Shown: piece by piece, positions 35,000 to 47,139 of the stretch
Position numbering within the stretch: position 1 is the first letter of the stretch
Layout of the letters: each line of letters begins with the position of its first letter
Position numbers and translations under genes: made by a program
Notes under the pieces: model-generated
Databases searched by the model: none
The model's input: the letters and a program-made list of their open reading frames with translations, nothing else
Told to the model about the DNA's origin: nothing
Origin: Ursus arctos
Lineage: Eukaryota > Chordata > Mammalia > Carnivora > Ursidae
Assembly: GCF_023065955.2 (NCBI RefSeq)
Contig: NW_026622797.1
Coordinates: 55,363,689-55,427,688, forward strand
DNA length: 64,000 nt
Direction: 5' to 3'

Positions 35000-36205
35000 T
35001 TTGATGATGGAGCTTAGGCAAATAAACGCTGATGTAAACAGTGACATGCTGGGGAAAAAGGCTTATTCTCCAGGGAAAAAAGACTTTACCAGCACATTGT
35101 TCCACACAGAGGGGAAGGCATCTACCCTTTTCCAGCCCTGTCTAGTCTTTCTGTCTCCCCTAAAGGGGAAAAGCTGAGATTTAATCATCAGATTCTAGAA
35201 CATTCTCTTACTCTCACACCTAATGACCATGCCATGAGGGCTCTCGTATAATAAGAATGGATTACATTGGAAAGAGTGACAAGATGCAGATTCTACCCAA
35301 AGAGGAGTTATTAGGGAAATTCGAAGACAAGGGATGTGAAAACAAGGACATTAGAGAAATTTGAGCCTCTGGAAACTTTAGCAATAACAAATACTAAACA
35401 TAGCAGAATTCAACATAAAACCTCACATTAAAGTTCTCATTACCCAATATATCATGACTGACTTTCAGAAAAATTCTAAGGCATGCTGCAACAAACAAAA
35501 CAAAATAGAGGCAAAGCAAGCATCAGAATCAGACACTCAGCTAGATATGACAGAAGTCTTGGAATTATTAGATAGGAAACTGAAAATAACTGTGATTAAT
35601 GTCCTAAGGTTACATACTCCATCATTGCATGTATATAATATTCTTGAAATCACAAAATATAGAGGTGGAGAACAGATTAGTGGTTGCCAGGGATTAGGGA
35701 TGGAATTGGATGTGTATGGCTATAAAGGGTAGCATGGGAAGCCTTTTTTTTTTCTCTTGAGTGGGAGGGGCAGAGGGGAAGGGAAAGAGAATCTTAAGCA
35801 GGCTCCATGCCCAGTGTGGGGCCCGATCTCAAGACCCTGAGAACATGACCTGAGCTGAAACCAAGAGTCTGGTGCTTAACTGACTGAGCCACCCAGGTGC
35901 CCCAAGGGTAGTATGGGAAGCCTTATGGTGATAGAACAGTTCTGAATCTTGACTGTGGTATGAAATTGTGTAGAACTAGATACACACACACATACCCCAC
36001 ACAAATGAGTACACATAAAACTGGGAAAATTTGAATACATTTTGTAGATAGTATGAATGATATTTTTCTGGGTATGATATTGTACCATAGTTATGAAAAT
36101 GTTATATTGGTGGAAACTGTTGAAGGGTACATGAGGCATCTCTCTATATATTTTTTGCAACTTCTTGTGATTCTGTAACTATTTCAAAATAAAACTTCTT
36201 GGAAA
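35000..36205 (+). mobile_element. Old L1 or HAL1-like element, ORF1-like part joined to 3'UTR
   Basis: The segment 35454-35625 encodes an ORF1-N-terminus-like stretch ('KIEAKQASESDTQ', 'LDRKLKITVINVLR'). From about 35630 the sequence changes directly to an L1 3'UTR ('agattagtggttgccaggg', 'gttctgaatcttgactgtgg', 'atgatattgtaccatagtta', 'tatttcaaaataaaact'). No ORF2 lies between, as in HAL1 'half-L1' elements or an internally deleted L1. A SINE later entered the 3'UTR at 35746. Confidence 0.6.
35746..35903 (-). mobile_element. CAN-SINE inserted in the L1 3'UTR
   Basis: Reversed copy with 'ctgactgagccacccaggtg' at its head. The tail is short (a T-run at 35744-35753), followed by 'ctcttgagtgggagggg'. 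A 21-bp target duplication at 35725-35745 and 35904-35924 has one mismatch and both copies are L1 3'UTR sequence. This proves the SINE is younger than the host L1. Confidence 0.95.
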
Positions 36206-36214
36206 AAGTGAAAG

Positions 36215-36940
36215 AAAATATATGTGAAATAGGTTTGTCTGTTTTTTAGATATCTTTTGTTTCTTTGAAGCATTAGATCACTGAATTAAATTTATAGCCC
36301 TGAATGTGAAAGGAGTTACTTTCTTATTTTTATTACTAAACCCACATTTTACATATTACTAAATAAACATATCATTACCCCAGTCATTAAAATTGTAACT
36401 GGTTCTCTGACTTTTGAATTAGCAATAGGCAGGGATCTTACAATTTTTACAATGATAATCTTATTACTCCCCCTTTTTGGTAAAATTAGCTATAAAAATT
36501 AGAGCATCCTCTTTTGAATATCTTAGTAGATTCAATATTTTAACTATTAGATTATAAATTTCATTTTTGTAAGGAGGCAGCAGGCCACTATATTCAAGGG
36601 TGGTGGTGAATAATATGGCTTAGGAAATTCTGGAGATAGTTACTAAAAACAAGTGAGCAAACAAAAAGTTCCAAAATAGCTGGGAAAAAAGAGTTTTTAA
36701 TGGACACAGTACATCTAAGTATGATTCTTTTGAACTCTAGTATTATTTTGATGTAAAAATATTGCTTATATGTTTAGCTGTATGCGTAACATCTTAAGAA
36801 TTTTCCTCAAATGTTCTATAAATACAGTTTATTGAATTTTCAGAGGTTATATGTACATCGCCACTATTTTTTTATGGGTCATTTTCTGGGATACCCGAGT
36901 CTTACAGGAATGGCTCCGTGGTAGCCAGGTATAAATACCC
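36215..36940. other. Unassigned AT-rich sequence
   Basis: No recognisable gene or repeat. Confidence 0.4.
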
Positions 36941-36944
36941 TTAT

Positions 36945-37310
36945 AATCAGGCCTCAATTTATACCTTCAGCTTCATCCACACTGTCATCCCTCTTAAATT
37001 TGTGCTTCAGCCACACTGAACACATCTTTTATGCTCCTAGATCTTTGTAAGTTTTTCTCATTTTATGGAATATTATTTTCTGTTCATGACATATTTATGG
37101 GACACATGATAGTATAATTGTCACTCAGACAAAATGGGAAACTGGAAACTGGTAATATTTTGTATATTATTGGAATTATTATAATTATATTTCATGTTTT
37201 TCTTTCCACTGTAACACTACCTAGTACCCATGGCAAAGACATCTTGTTTATCTTTTTACCCCAGGCCCAACAGATTTCCTGGCATATAGCATAGTCCAAA
37301 TGCTGAATCA
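36945..37310 (+). mobile_element. L2 3' fragment
   Basis: 'tgcttcagccacactgaaca', 'cttgtttatctttttacccc' and 'agatttcctggcatatagca' follow the L2 3' end in sense, with intervening losses. Confidence 0.6.
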
Positions 37311-37372
37311 ATTAATAGCTGATACATTCTGTATCAGCTTTCTGCAGTTTTACTTAAGAAGGCTTTTACTTT

Positions 37373-37555
37373 GGGGTGCCTGGGTGGCTCAGTCAGTTAA
37401 GTATCTGCCTTTGGCTCAGGTCATGATCTCGGGGTCCTGGGATGCAGCCCCATGTCAGGCTCCCTGCTCAGTGGGAAGTCTGCTTCTTCCTCTCCCTCTG
37501 CACCCCCCCCCCAATTGTACACTCTCTTTCTCAAATAAATAAAATCTTCAAAAAA
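37373..37555 (+). mobile_element. CAN-SINE
   Basis: Clear head 'ggggtgcctgggtggctcag', body and 'caaataaataaaatctt' tail. It contains a poly-C run (37503-37512) in the body. Target duplications of 17 bp at 37356-37372 and 37556-37572 differ at two positions. Confidence 0.96.
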
Positions 37556-37574
37556 AAGAAGGTTTTTATTTTTA

Positions 37575-38235
37575 TAGTTGGGCAGCATTAATCTATGTAA
37601 CATGCCAATCATTTATTTTAAGAGCAGCCGTATAGTACTATGCTATTAAGTAATAAGGTAAATGTCCTGCAATTTTTTAGTTGAAAAATGTTCTGTAATT
37701 GAGCTGTTTTTTGCCAGTATGATATATTTTCTTATTTCATTACATGTTATCTGTGGAGAAAAGGACTATATTCATTTTACTATGTGTCTTGGTTTTATAA
37801 GGTAAAGTAGGACAGGATGGTAATATTCTGTATTCTAAAGACAGTGTAATCTTGAGTAAATGGATCTTGATTTAACAAAATGGACTCAAATTTTATATGT
37901 GACCTCAAAAAACATTCTACATTCTCATGTGAAATCATTTTTTAAAAAAATCTAGAAAAGAAAAGAAATGACCCATTTTAACTATAAAAAACTTATTGGG
38001 GACAGGGGAAGTTAATCATTTGATAAGCTTGAAAACTTTTTACCATAAATGTGTATTTTGTAGATCCAAGTATTCCTCATCTGCTTTTTCCCATAACTAA
38101 AATTACTACACAAAACTGCTTAAATAATAGCATTTTTATCAATTAGTGATTTCAGCATAGTGGAGAGGCAATTGGTAGCTTTCATAGGCCTAAACTTCCC
38201 AAGAACTTTTTACAGATTTCAGTTTCCACTTGTGT
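37575..38235. other. Unassigned AT-rich sequence
   Basis: No recognisable feature. Confidence 0.35.
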
Positions 38236-40177
38236 CTAGGAGTCATTGTGGCATATGCATATCCAGGTGCTCCACTGTATATTTGAAATATAGTCAGTTG
38301 ACCGTATTTGTTTAGGCTGTATCTGGACTCTCTATTCTATTTTACTAATCTATTCTTTCACCAGTACCATAGTCTTTATGGTTGTAACTTTATAGTAAGT
38401 CTTGAAGTCAGGTTGTCTCAGCCCTCCGAATTTCTTCTTTTCCAGTATTGTGTCTATCTACTATTCTGAGTCTTTTGCCTTTCCATACAAACTTCATCAT
38501 CGGGCTGATATCCACAAAATAACTTCCTGGGATTTTGATTGGGATTATGATGAATCTATAGATCAATTTGGGAAGAACTAACATTTTAGCAAAATTGAGT
38601 TCTCAGTATGAACATGGAATCCTCTCCATTTACTTAGGTCTTCAGTTCCTTTCATCAGAGTGTTATAGTTCTCCTCATACAGATCTTGTACATATGTTAC
38701 AATGGCCCTATTTACAATTAAATATTTCAAATTTTGCTAATAATGTAAACTACATTGTTTTAAATTTCAAATTCCAAATGTTCATTGAGTAAAACAATTT
38801 ATTTTTTGTATATTAACCTGTGTCTTGAACCTTGCTATAGTCATTTTTTTAAGTTCAAGGAGTTTTTTTAATTGATTCTTTGGATTTTCTACATAGGCAA
38901 TCATGTCCTTTGTGAACAAAGACAGCTTTAGTTTCTACCTTCTCAATCTGTATACCTTTTTTTCCCCTTTATTTGTCTTATTGTATTAGCTAAGACTTCC
39001 CAGTGTGATGTTGAATGAGAGTGATAAGAGGAACATCCTTACCTTACCTTACCTTAGGGAGAAGGCATCTACATCCTCACTATCAAGTGTGATGTTAGCT
39101 ATAGATTGTTTTGTAGATTTTCTTGATCAAGTTGAGGAAATTCCTCTGTACTCCTAGTTTGCTGAGAGTTTTTATAATAAATGGGTGGCGAATACACCAA
39201 ATACTTTTTTAAATTTATTGATATGAAAATGTGATTTTTTTCTTTACCTTGTTAATGTGAATTCTATTAAATGATTTTCAAATGTTGAAACTGCCTTGCA
39301 TACCTGTAATAAATCCCAATAACTGTGGTGTATATTTCTACTATACATTATTAGATTCTATTTGCTAATGTTTTGGTGAGGATTTTTACATTTATGTTTA
39401 TGAAAGATTTTAGTCTGTGGTTTCCTTTTTGTGACATCTTTCTATGGTTTAGATTTTAGTTAATGTTGGACTCAGAATAAGTTAGGGAAGTGTTCTTTCT
39501 GCTTCTACTTTTTCTGGAAGACAGTGATGAGAACTAATATCATTTCTCCTTAAATGTTTGATAGCATTCATTTATGGTTAGCCTATCTGGGTCTTGTTCT
39601 TTCAGTTTTGGAAGATTTTTAGTTGTTGTTTAAATTCATTTCATAAATAAAGATCTATTCAGATTATTTGTTTCTCTTTGTATGAGTTTTAGTAGGTAGT
39701 GTCTTTCAACAAATTGATCCATTTCATATAAATTATCAAAGTTGTGAGTATAAGAATTGTCCATGATATTTCTTTGTTATCCTTTTAATGTGCATGGGAT
39801 CAGTAGTGAACACCATTTGTTCATTGCTGATATTAATAATTTGCGTATGCTCTCTTTTTTTTCATTAGTAGAGCTCTATGAGCTTTATTATTATTTCAAA
39901 TAATCAATTTTTGCCTAGTTAACTTTCCTATTGATTTCATGTTTTCAATTTCAATGACTTCTGATCTAATTGTTATTTTTATTCTTCTAGTTACTTTGGA
40001 TTAAATTTTGTCTGATTTTTCTAGTATACTAAGATGGAAAGTTAAATTATTGATTTTAGAGCTTTCTTCTTTTCTAAATATGCATTCAATGCTATAAATT
40101 TCTCTCTGATCACTGCTTTCACTATATCACACAATTTTTTATTATTTATATTTTCATTTAATTTAAAATGATTTTTT

Positions 40178-40369
40178 AAAGGTTTTTTTTTTTTAACTTT
40201 ACTTATTTATTTGAAAGACAGAGAGAGAGAGAGCATGAGCAAGGAGGAGAGGGAGAAACAGGCTCCCCACTGAACAGGGAGCCTGATGCAGGGCTCGATC
40301 CCAGTAACCTGGGATCATGACCTGAACAGAAGGCAGCCGCTTAACCAACTGAGCCACCTAGGCATCCCC
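40178..40369 (-). mobile_element. CAN-SINE inserted in L1
   Basis: Tail (T-run 40183-40194), GA-rich body and reversed head 'ccaactgagccacctagg'. The target duplication 'taaaatgattttt' at 40164-40176 and 40370-40382 is L1 sequence, so insertion followed the L1. Confidence 0.95.
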
Positions 40370-40424
40370 TAAAATGATTTTTAAAAAACATTGTTTTTTA
40401 AATTTGCTAGCATGGAGTCTACTT

Positions 40425-40505
40425 TTTCCTCTGCCTCTGCCCCTCCCCCCTGCTTGTGCTCACTTTCTCAAATAAATAAATAAATAAAATCCTTAAAGAA
40501 ATAAA
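40425..40505 (+). mobile_element. 5'-truncated CAN-SINE
   Basis: Only the 3' half is present: 'cctctgcctctgccc', 'ctgcttgtgctc' and 'caaataaataaataaataaa'. It lies about 55 bp from the oppositely oriented SINE at 40178-40369 and has no tRNA head. It may be a truncated insertion or a remnant left by deletion. Confidence 0.85.
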
Positions 40506-40929
40506 ACAACTTTGTCTTTACATTTCTTTGACCTATGGGTTATTTCAAAGTGTCTTGTTTAATTCTTAAATATTTTGAGATTTTCCACACACCATTTCAT
40601 TACTGATGGAATTTCATTGTGATTTAATTCCGTAGTGACCTGAGAATATACTTTGTATGATTTCTATTCCAAAATTTGGTGATTTTTTTTCCTCAGAATA
40701 CAGTTTATCTTGGTGAATGTTGGGGTCTAATAAAACCTTGGCCAATTATACTCTCATTAAATAGTTTCTTCTAAGAAGCAGAGAATGCTCTGACATATTA
40801 CAAAATGGTTCTTTTTCCACTCCCTTGCTAGAATCACTAGGGGATTTTTTTCTCTATATTCACTATGAGAACCAGCTAGAGATTAGTAGGTAAAACTCAG
40901 AAAAGTGTGACTTCAGTATGTCTATTTAT

Positions 40930-41320
40930 GATTGTGATGTTTTCTGGAAATAGGGACTTTCTATCTGTAATCAAGTTAATATGTATGATGTCATTCTGAA
41001 TTTGGGTGGGTCCTAATCCAATGACTTAGAAAACAGAGGGGAATTTGAATGGTGACACTAAGGTAACACACAGGGATGGATTTCATGTGAAGTACAGAGA
41101 TTGGAGTGATGCATCTGGCTAGGAATACCAATGCTTGCTGGCAACTACAAGAAGCCCAGGGGAGAATTATGGAACAGATTCTGCCTCTGAGACTCCAGAA
41201 GTAACCAACTGTGTCAGTGTTTTGATTTTTAAGTTCTAGCCACCATAACTACGATTTCTATTATTTTCTGTCACCTAGTTTCTGGTATTTTGTCACTGTA
41301 GCCTTGGTAATTAATATAAT
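40930..41320 (+). mobile_element. MLT1C-like LTR (ERVL-MaLR)
   Basis: 'ttctggaaatagggactttc', 'gggtgggtcctaatccaatg', 'gagattggagtgatgcatct', 'tggaacagattctgcctc' and 'tttctggtattttgtcact' follow the MLT1C LTR in sense. The ends are degraded and no internal retroviral sequence is next to it. Confidence 0.75.
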
Positions 41321-41717
41321 GACTCAAAGATGTACTTATTTTCTCGTTATCAATGTTGACTTTTTTTTTACTCTTATATTTATGGAGTAAACATGTAAGT
41401 TCTTACATATGAATGTTGTTTCCTTTATTCAGCTCATTGTTATATGTTTCTATACCTGTGTGTATTCCCATAATAAGTGCAGTTCTCAAAAGTATGAGAT
41501 ACACAGTAAAGAGAGAGAGAACTGACTGGTAGTGTCTGCTATAACCAATCAGTAAGAAGCCCTAATCGTGTGTTGTGCAATGATATTTCCCACTTATAAG
41601 AAAAGGGAAGCTGCACAGAAAAATTCCCTTTATTTCTGGGAAACAGATGACCATGTGAGTTATAGTGAGATGCAAAAGGCACACTGAACTGAATACTAAA
41701 CTAAAGTAACTCATCCT

Positions 41718-41819
41718 AGGGGCACCTGGCTGGCTCAGTTGGTAGAGCATGTGACTCTTGATCTCAGGGTTGTGAGTTTGAGCCACACATTGGGTATAGA
41801 GTTTACTTAAAAAAAAAAA
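41718..41819 (+). mobile_element. Short CAN-SINE
   Basis: 'aggggcacctggctggctc', 'gtagagcatgtgactcttg', 'ggttgtgagtttgagcc' and a poly-A tail. There is no polypyrimidine body. A perfect 15-bp target duplication 'aaagtaactcatcct' lies at 41703-41717 and 41820-41834. Confidence 0.96.
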
Positions 41820-42221
41820 AAAGTAACTCATCCTTATCCTAACCAGGTCTCGATGGACAAGTCATTGAAAGGCAAATGCACTAAAAAATGAGTTCAAAAT
41901 GGAGATGAAGGGAATTTTTATATTTTCACTGTCTTTGAATGAGAATTGGTTGGTTAAAGGCTCCCTTAAGGAACAAAGGCTCTCATGTAGGAGTTGTGTA
42001 AGTATTCCTTATCCTATCAATTCTGGTCTATTTTAATTGGAGTCTTCTAAAAAACACAATGGCTCCCATAATTCTCCATAACTGGGCAGAGTTCTAGTCA
42101 AAGTGTTTGATGCTATTGTTATGCATACTTGCAGTTTTAATGGACTGGCTCTAGATTAATAAGGAGGGTCAAATTTAGGAAGCAAGACAACTTCATTCTC
42201 TAGTTTAAATGCTGCTTATAG

Positions 42222-42418
42222 GGGCTCCTGGGTGGCTCAGTCGTTAAGCGTCTGCCTTCGGCTCAGGGCGTGATCCCGGCGTTCTGGAATCGAGCCCCAC
42301 GTCAGGCTCTTCCGCTGGGAGCCTGCTTCTTCCTCTCCCCCTCCCCCTGCTGTGTTCCCTCTCTCACTGGCTGTCTCTATCTCTGTCAAATAAATAAATA
42401 AAATCTTAAAAAAAAAAT
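42222..42418 (+). mobile_element. Young CAN-SINE (SINEC1_AMe-like)
   Basis: Close to the young consensus: 'gttaagcgtctgccttcgg', 'gatcccggcgttctgga' and 'actggctgtctctatctc'. A perfect 15-bp target duplication 'aaatgctgcttatag' lies at 42207-42221 and 42419-42433. The 107-residue minus frame at 42237-42560 is its shadow. Confidence 0.97.
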
Positions 42419-42439
42419 AAATGCTGCTTATAGTTTCTG

Positions 42440-43670
42440 CTACATGGCCAGCTGGGTTCCACATTAGCATATTTGTTTCAAAAAACTCCATAACTGTAAA
42501 TTTGGTGCTAAGATGAGGAAACAAAGAAAAGAACAATTCTTCTGTCACATAGATTAACAAAAATAATGGAGTTTTTCCAGAAGATAAAAGAGGGTGTCCG
42601 TAAAGGAAGAAACTCCAATAATTTTGAGTCTACCAATGAGTACTTTTGCTGTGCAGGAAATAATTCATTCAGAAATGTATATTCCTTGATATTTAATGTT
42701 GGATTTTAAGTTGGATACTATTCTGAGCATTAGTCACCCTCCATTTTCCACAAGACTTCAGTAAAATTAGTTTTCCTTTAAAACACTACATTATTTATAA
42801 GTTGGAGAATAAAGGCAGAAATGCAAGCATTTAAGGGGTGAGATAGTAAGAAGGGAACAATTTTTAGGGGTATATAAGAAATTTGTAGTAGTGATTGAAA
42901 CTTACCACCCCACTAATAACTTCACACTGCATTTGCTCAGAAATATTAAGGGGAGGAAAATTCCAGAATATGAACACTAGTAATTTTATTTGGGTATTAA
43001 AGGAAATGATGCCTACAGAATGCAGGAGATATTTGAGGGAAACTGAATAATTACCTTTTATATAACGATTGTAAAGAATTCAAGACATTTGATGAGTTTT
43101 TAGTATTTTCCAGAAACTGAATCACTATTGGCACACAACTGTTAGAAACTTTAGTCCAACATAAGAGACTGATATATAAAAAATTTACAGTAGTTCAATG
43201 TGTAGTATAAAAATATTTTTAGGATCCTAAAAGAAGAGAAAGTTTAAAGATGGTGAGAGTAATTAATCATGACAAAGTTCTGGAATGAATCTAAAGATAC
43301 ATAAGATTGAAAATATGTGAAGATATGAAGATAGCAGTGTATAAAAGTTTGAAGAATAAGACGCTGTTAAAAAAAACAAAACACAGGAAATGGGATCTCA
43401 TTTATGTACTTCTCTTAGGATTGGTTAGATCTGTGCATAATTTTGGATTCACAAGAAAGAGCTAATATCAAGTTAGAAAATAAAGTAAATGATCCTCAAA
43501 TTCCTCCCTGAGGGTCTGAAGGCTACCAATTCTCTCACTTTCACTTGGGTTTTGTGTTACTGGATATAATTTTATATGTGTGAGTGTGTGTTATGTGTAT
43601 CCTACAGAATGGTATGAAAACTTGAATCAACTACACAGGAAAAACACAAGATATGTAGTAGTAGTATAAA
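42440..43670. other. Unassigned AT-rich sequence
   Basis: No recognisable gene or repeat. Confidence 0.4.
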
Positions 43671-43684
43671 AACATAACATTTGA

Positions 43685-43860
43685 GGGCACCTGGGCGGCT
43701 CAGTCAGTTAAGCATCTGCCTTTGACTCAGGTCATGATCCCAGTGTCCTGGAATTGAATCCACATCGACCTCTCTGCTCAGTGGACAGCCTCCTTCTCCC
43801 TCTACCTTCCTCTCTCTCTCTCTCTGTCTCTCATGAATAAATAAATAAAATCTTAAAAAA
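43685..43860 (+). mobile_element. CAN-SINE
   Basis: 'gggcacctgggcggctcag' head and 'gaataaataaataaaatctt' tail. A CT microsatellite lies in the body at 43810-43832. Target duplication 'ataacatttga' is at 43674-43684 and 43861-43871. Confidence 0.96.
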
Positions 43861-43874
43861 ATAACATTTGAAAA

Positions 43875-46360
43875 GCAATATTTTTAGATTTCTCCACAAA
43901 GGTGATTAAAATGGAGTCAGGGTTCTCTCTGGGTAAAATGTACCACAATTTATAAATTACTCTCGAATTCTTCCTACTTGATAAAAGTTTTACGAGATAC
44001 TTTAGTTTACTTTGCCCTTGATAGTTACTATAAACTTGGAATTTTCAGTCTAGTTATCAAACTAACAACATGGGATTTTGCCTATTTTAGGCCTAATAAG
44101 AGCTATTTATGATTAATTTGGATATTTATAAGTTATTCTTTATTGTGATGGATTGTGTGAAAATATAAAAAAAGTTTAAAGCAAAAACACATAAATCAAG
44201 CTTTATGCAAAGAAAAAGAAGGCATCTGTCGTGTATTTTGCATTTATTCTCTTTGTGGATGTCGTAGAGGTTAGGAAAACTAATTAGTGAAAGGTTAGTT
44301 CAGTTTTTCACATGCTGGCTTTTCATTAATCTCTTCTAAGTACTCAATAAGCACTCAGATTACTCAATCAAACATGTAAAAAATATTGTTTTTAAATTCC
44401 AGCAGTCCAAAACTCTGAGATTAATGGGCGTGATTACATTTTAGTTTACTCTGTGCTTCAATTACAGAAAAGGTACACTAAAATGCTAAAGTTCTCATTT
44501 CATTCATATTAATTTTGTTGATAAAGACAAAAGCTATAGCTAGAAAATAGCTTTTAAGTTCCATAAGAGAATTATAATCGGAATTGTTATAATACATTGT
44601 AGTTTCCTTTCTATCATTGGATTAACACTACTAACATCTCAATAAGGAAAGGTTAAAGCTTTGAAATTTGTGAGACTGTTTCTATGAAACTGTAATTCCA
44701 ACAAACTTCAGAGAGTATACAAAAAAAAAGGTGCTATACATTTAAAAATCCATTTCAGGATTTTTTTCTAGTTCAGATAATTTGGCATTTATAAGTGGTG
44801 TTCCTTAAAATGATGAAGAGTGGTAGCAAAAAGTAAAAATTTTCTTATCAGTCTATTTTCCTGTTTCCTCATGATGTACTTTAAACGAAGTCATGCAAAA
44901 TAGTCTCAAGCTTTATGGAATCTTCTCTGGGTATTAGAAACTATATTTATAATAACTTCTAAATTTGGCTACATTTCAATTTTTAAATTTGGCTACATTT
45001 CATTGGATTTAATTATTTGAACACAGTTTTCATATTTTTTTCTGGAATACATGTAGGGTATCATGTTTGTATGATATAAAATAAAATGCAGTATACACCA
45101 AATGTGACCTAAATACAAGACTTCCTGTTTTATAATCACCCTCAAACAGAATTGTTTTTACTGCACAGAAAATGAAGGACTTCATTCAGCACTGATTTGA
45201 ACTGTAAAGTCTATTATGTATCATAGGTCTATGATAGTATCTATGACTAACATAGACCTAATGAAAAATGGATCCAGATGCAGAAATTTCCCCATTAGGT
45301 AAATTCACACTTTCCCTCCTCAGGTGTATTGACTTAGAATCATTCTGACTTAGACAACAAAAGGAATTATAATAAATAAAGAACACTGACAGTCATTTAG
45401 ATATAAAACAAACGTCGCTGAGCATCGCTTTGACATATTTGTCAAAACATTTATGATACACTAATTTCCATTTTAATTGGAGTCTGCAATGCATTTTCAA
45501 GACAAGAGTAGCTGCTGCATCTGATTGTGGCCCCCAGCTGGGTGTCTATTCAATAACACAGGTCTATTGTCCTACATCATCCGACCTATGTATTTAACAT
45601 ATAATGATTCTTCTTCATGGGTTTGACAAAATCAAAAAATTACAATCTGAATCTATTATTTTTTTTAAAAGAGGAAACTTGTTATTTTAAACCAAAAAGA
45701 TATAATAGTGGCACTGTACAGAGCAGCATTGTGTTTAACTCAGCAGTCTATCAGTCTCTGGCCAGCACTGATCTCTCTTTGGCATTGCTGAACAATTGTA
45801 TATGGTCTGCCATCTGCATAATTTGAAGAATACAGAGGTGATGATCTGAATGTAAGTTAGCATATTGGGTATATAGTCCTTAATCATTGTGATTCCATTA
45901 ATTTCTTCCTTTACATCGTTTGTAGGTATTTTGCAGAATTGGAGCAAATTATCATTCAAAAGAGTCCCCTGGCTACTTGTTATTGTACATTATGATCATG
46001 AGATACACTTCTTACTCCAATTATTAGCAAATGAGTGAGTTTGATAGGATTAGCAAGTGACTCACTTTCAAATCAGAACCAGATTCTGGAATAGCTTACC
46101 AGTGCCTTCCATGAGTATTGGAAGAACAAAGTCACACCCAAATAACTACAGGGCAACTATGTCTCCTTTTAATCTTCCTGAAATATCTCCTCCCTGACAT
46201 TCAGGGAATGCAGACATTCCATTTTTAACATTTAAGGGAAAATATGCCCCATCTGTACATAGATAAATGTATAAGCATTTGTTCTCTAAGCAGATACCAC
46301 TAGAATTACCTTTTCAGACACTGTCCTGTTTCCTCTCTAAAGGAATATTTTCTAGAAAAA
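43875..46360. other. Unassigned sequence with a 10-bp inverted repeat
   Basis: About 2.5 kb without a recognised gene or repeat. It contains perfect arms 'taggtctatg' (45224-45233) and 'catagaccta' (45251-45260). A slightly less AT-rich patch lies at 45480-45620. Confidence 0.4.
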
Positions 46361-46369
46361 TGGATGCTC

Positions 46370-46960
46370 ACTTCCATTCATTTACCAAATATTGATAATG
46401 TCAATTTTGTCAACCACACTGTTCTAGACACCGCTATTTAGTGAACAAAACAGACTAATTTCTTTGCTCCTGTGGTGCATACATACTAATGGGTTGGAGT
46501 GAGGTGTGATGGGGAGAGAGACAAAAACCAAAATAAATGAAAAAAAAATGCCTGGTAATTTAGATGCTGAAAAGTTCTCTGGAGGAAAATAGAAAAGAGA
46601 AATGGAGAGGTGCACAGGCAATATTAGAATCAGCAAATGGGAGACCACTAACTAGGAGATGAAATAAGAGGACATTTAGGTGTTATATGCTTTGATTTTA
46701 CTTGAGAAGGAAGAGTCTTTGGAGGATTCTGAGCACAACGAATATTATTCTATTTTAATATGATCAATTTCACCACTTTGTTAAAATATGTTACAAAAAG
46801 GGAAAGGGTACATCTAAGTATAAGAGTGGAAAAATTACTGTGGTTATTTAGGCCAGACGTGATGATAGTTTGGACTAGGTGGTGGCAATGGAGGTGCTGA
46901 GAATCAGATTTACCCTGGTTTTTGAGGCATGATGCAGCATTTTCTTATCTTTTGTGTGAA
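46370..46960 (-). mobile_element. L2 fragment (antisense)
   Basis: 'attcatttaccaaatattga', 'actgttctagacaccg', 'agtgaacaaaacagac', 'gatgatagtttggactaggt' and 'ggtggcaatggaggtgctga' follow antisense L2 in order. Confidence 0.7.
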
Positions 46961-47033
46961 TTTCTCAGGTCACTACAGACTAGTATATTTACTTTTCCAG
47001 TTGAGATTTATGACTGAGATTTACTACTGCCTA

Positions 47034-47120
47034 TATTAGTTTTCTATTCCTACATAACAATTTACCACGAGCTTAGTAACTTAAAACAACACAAATTTAT
47101 TATCTCACAGTCTTTGTGGG
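47034..47120 (-). mobile_element. MLT1-type LTR fragment (antisense)
   Basis: 'tattagttttctattcc', 'aacaatttaccacgagc', 'aacttaaaacaacacaaatt' and 'tattatctcacag' are the reversed 3' end of an MLT1-family LTR. Confidence 0.75.
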
Positions 47121-47139
47121 TTAAGTCATTGCTTTTGCT

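Larger units (their letters stand above)
38240..40740 (-). mobile_element. L1 ORF2 fragment, antisense
   Basis: About 2.2 kb of L1 ORF2 on the minus strand plus inserted SINEs. Landmarks in reverse are 'caccagtaccatagtcttta', 'gggattttgattgggatta', 'tgtgatgttgaatgagagtg', 'aattgatccatttcatataa' and 'tttctttgacctatgggtta'. Stops and indels are frequent and no useful frame survives. The L1 text resumes after the SINE pair at about 40506. Both element ends are missing. Confidence 0.9.
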
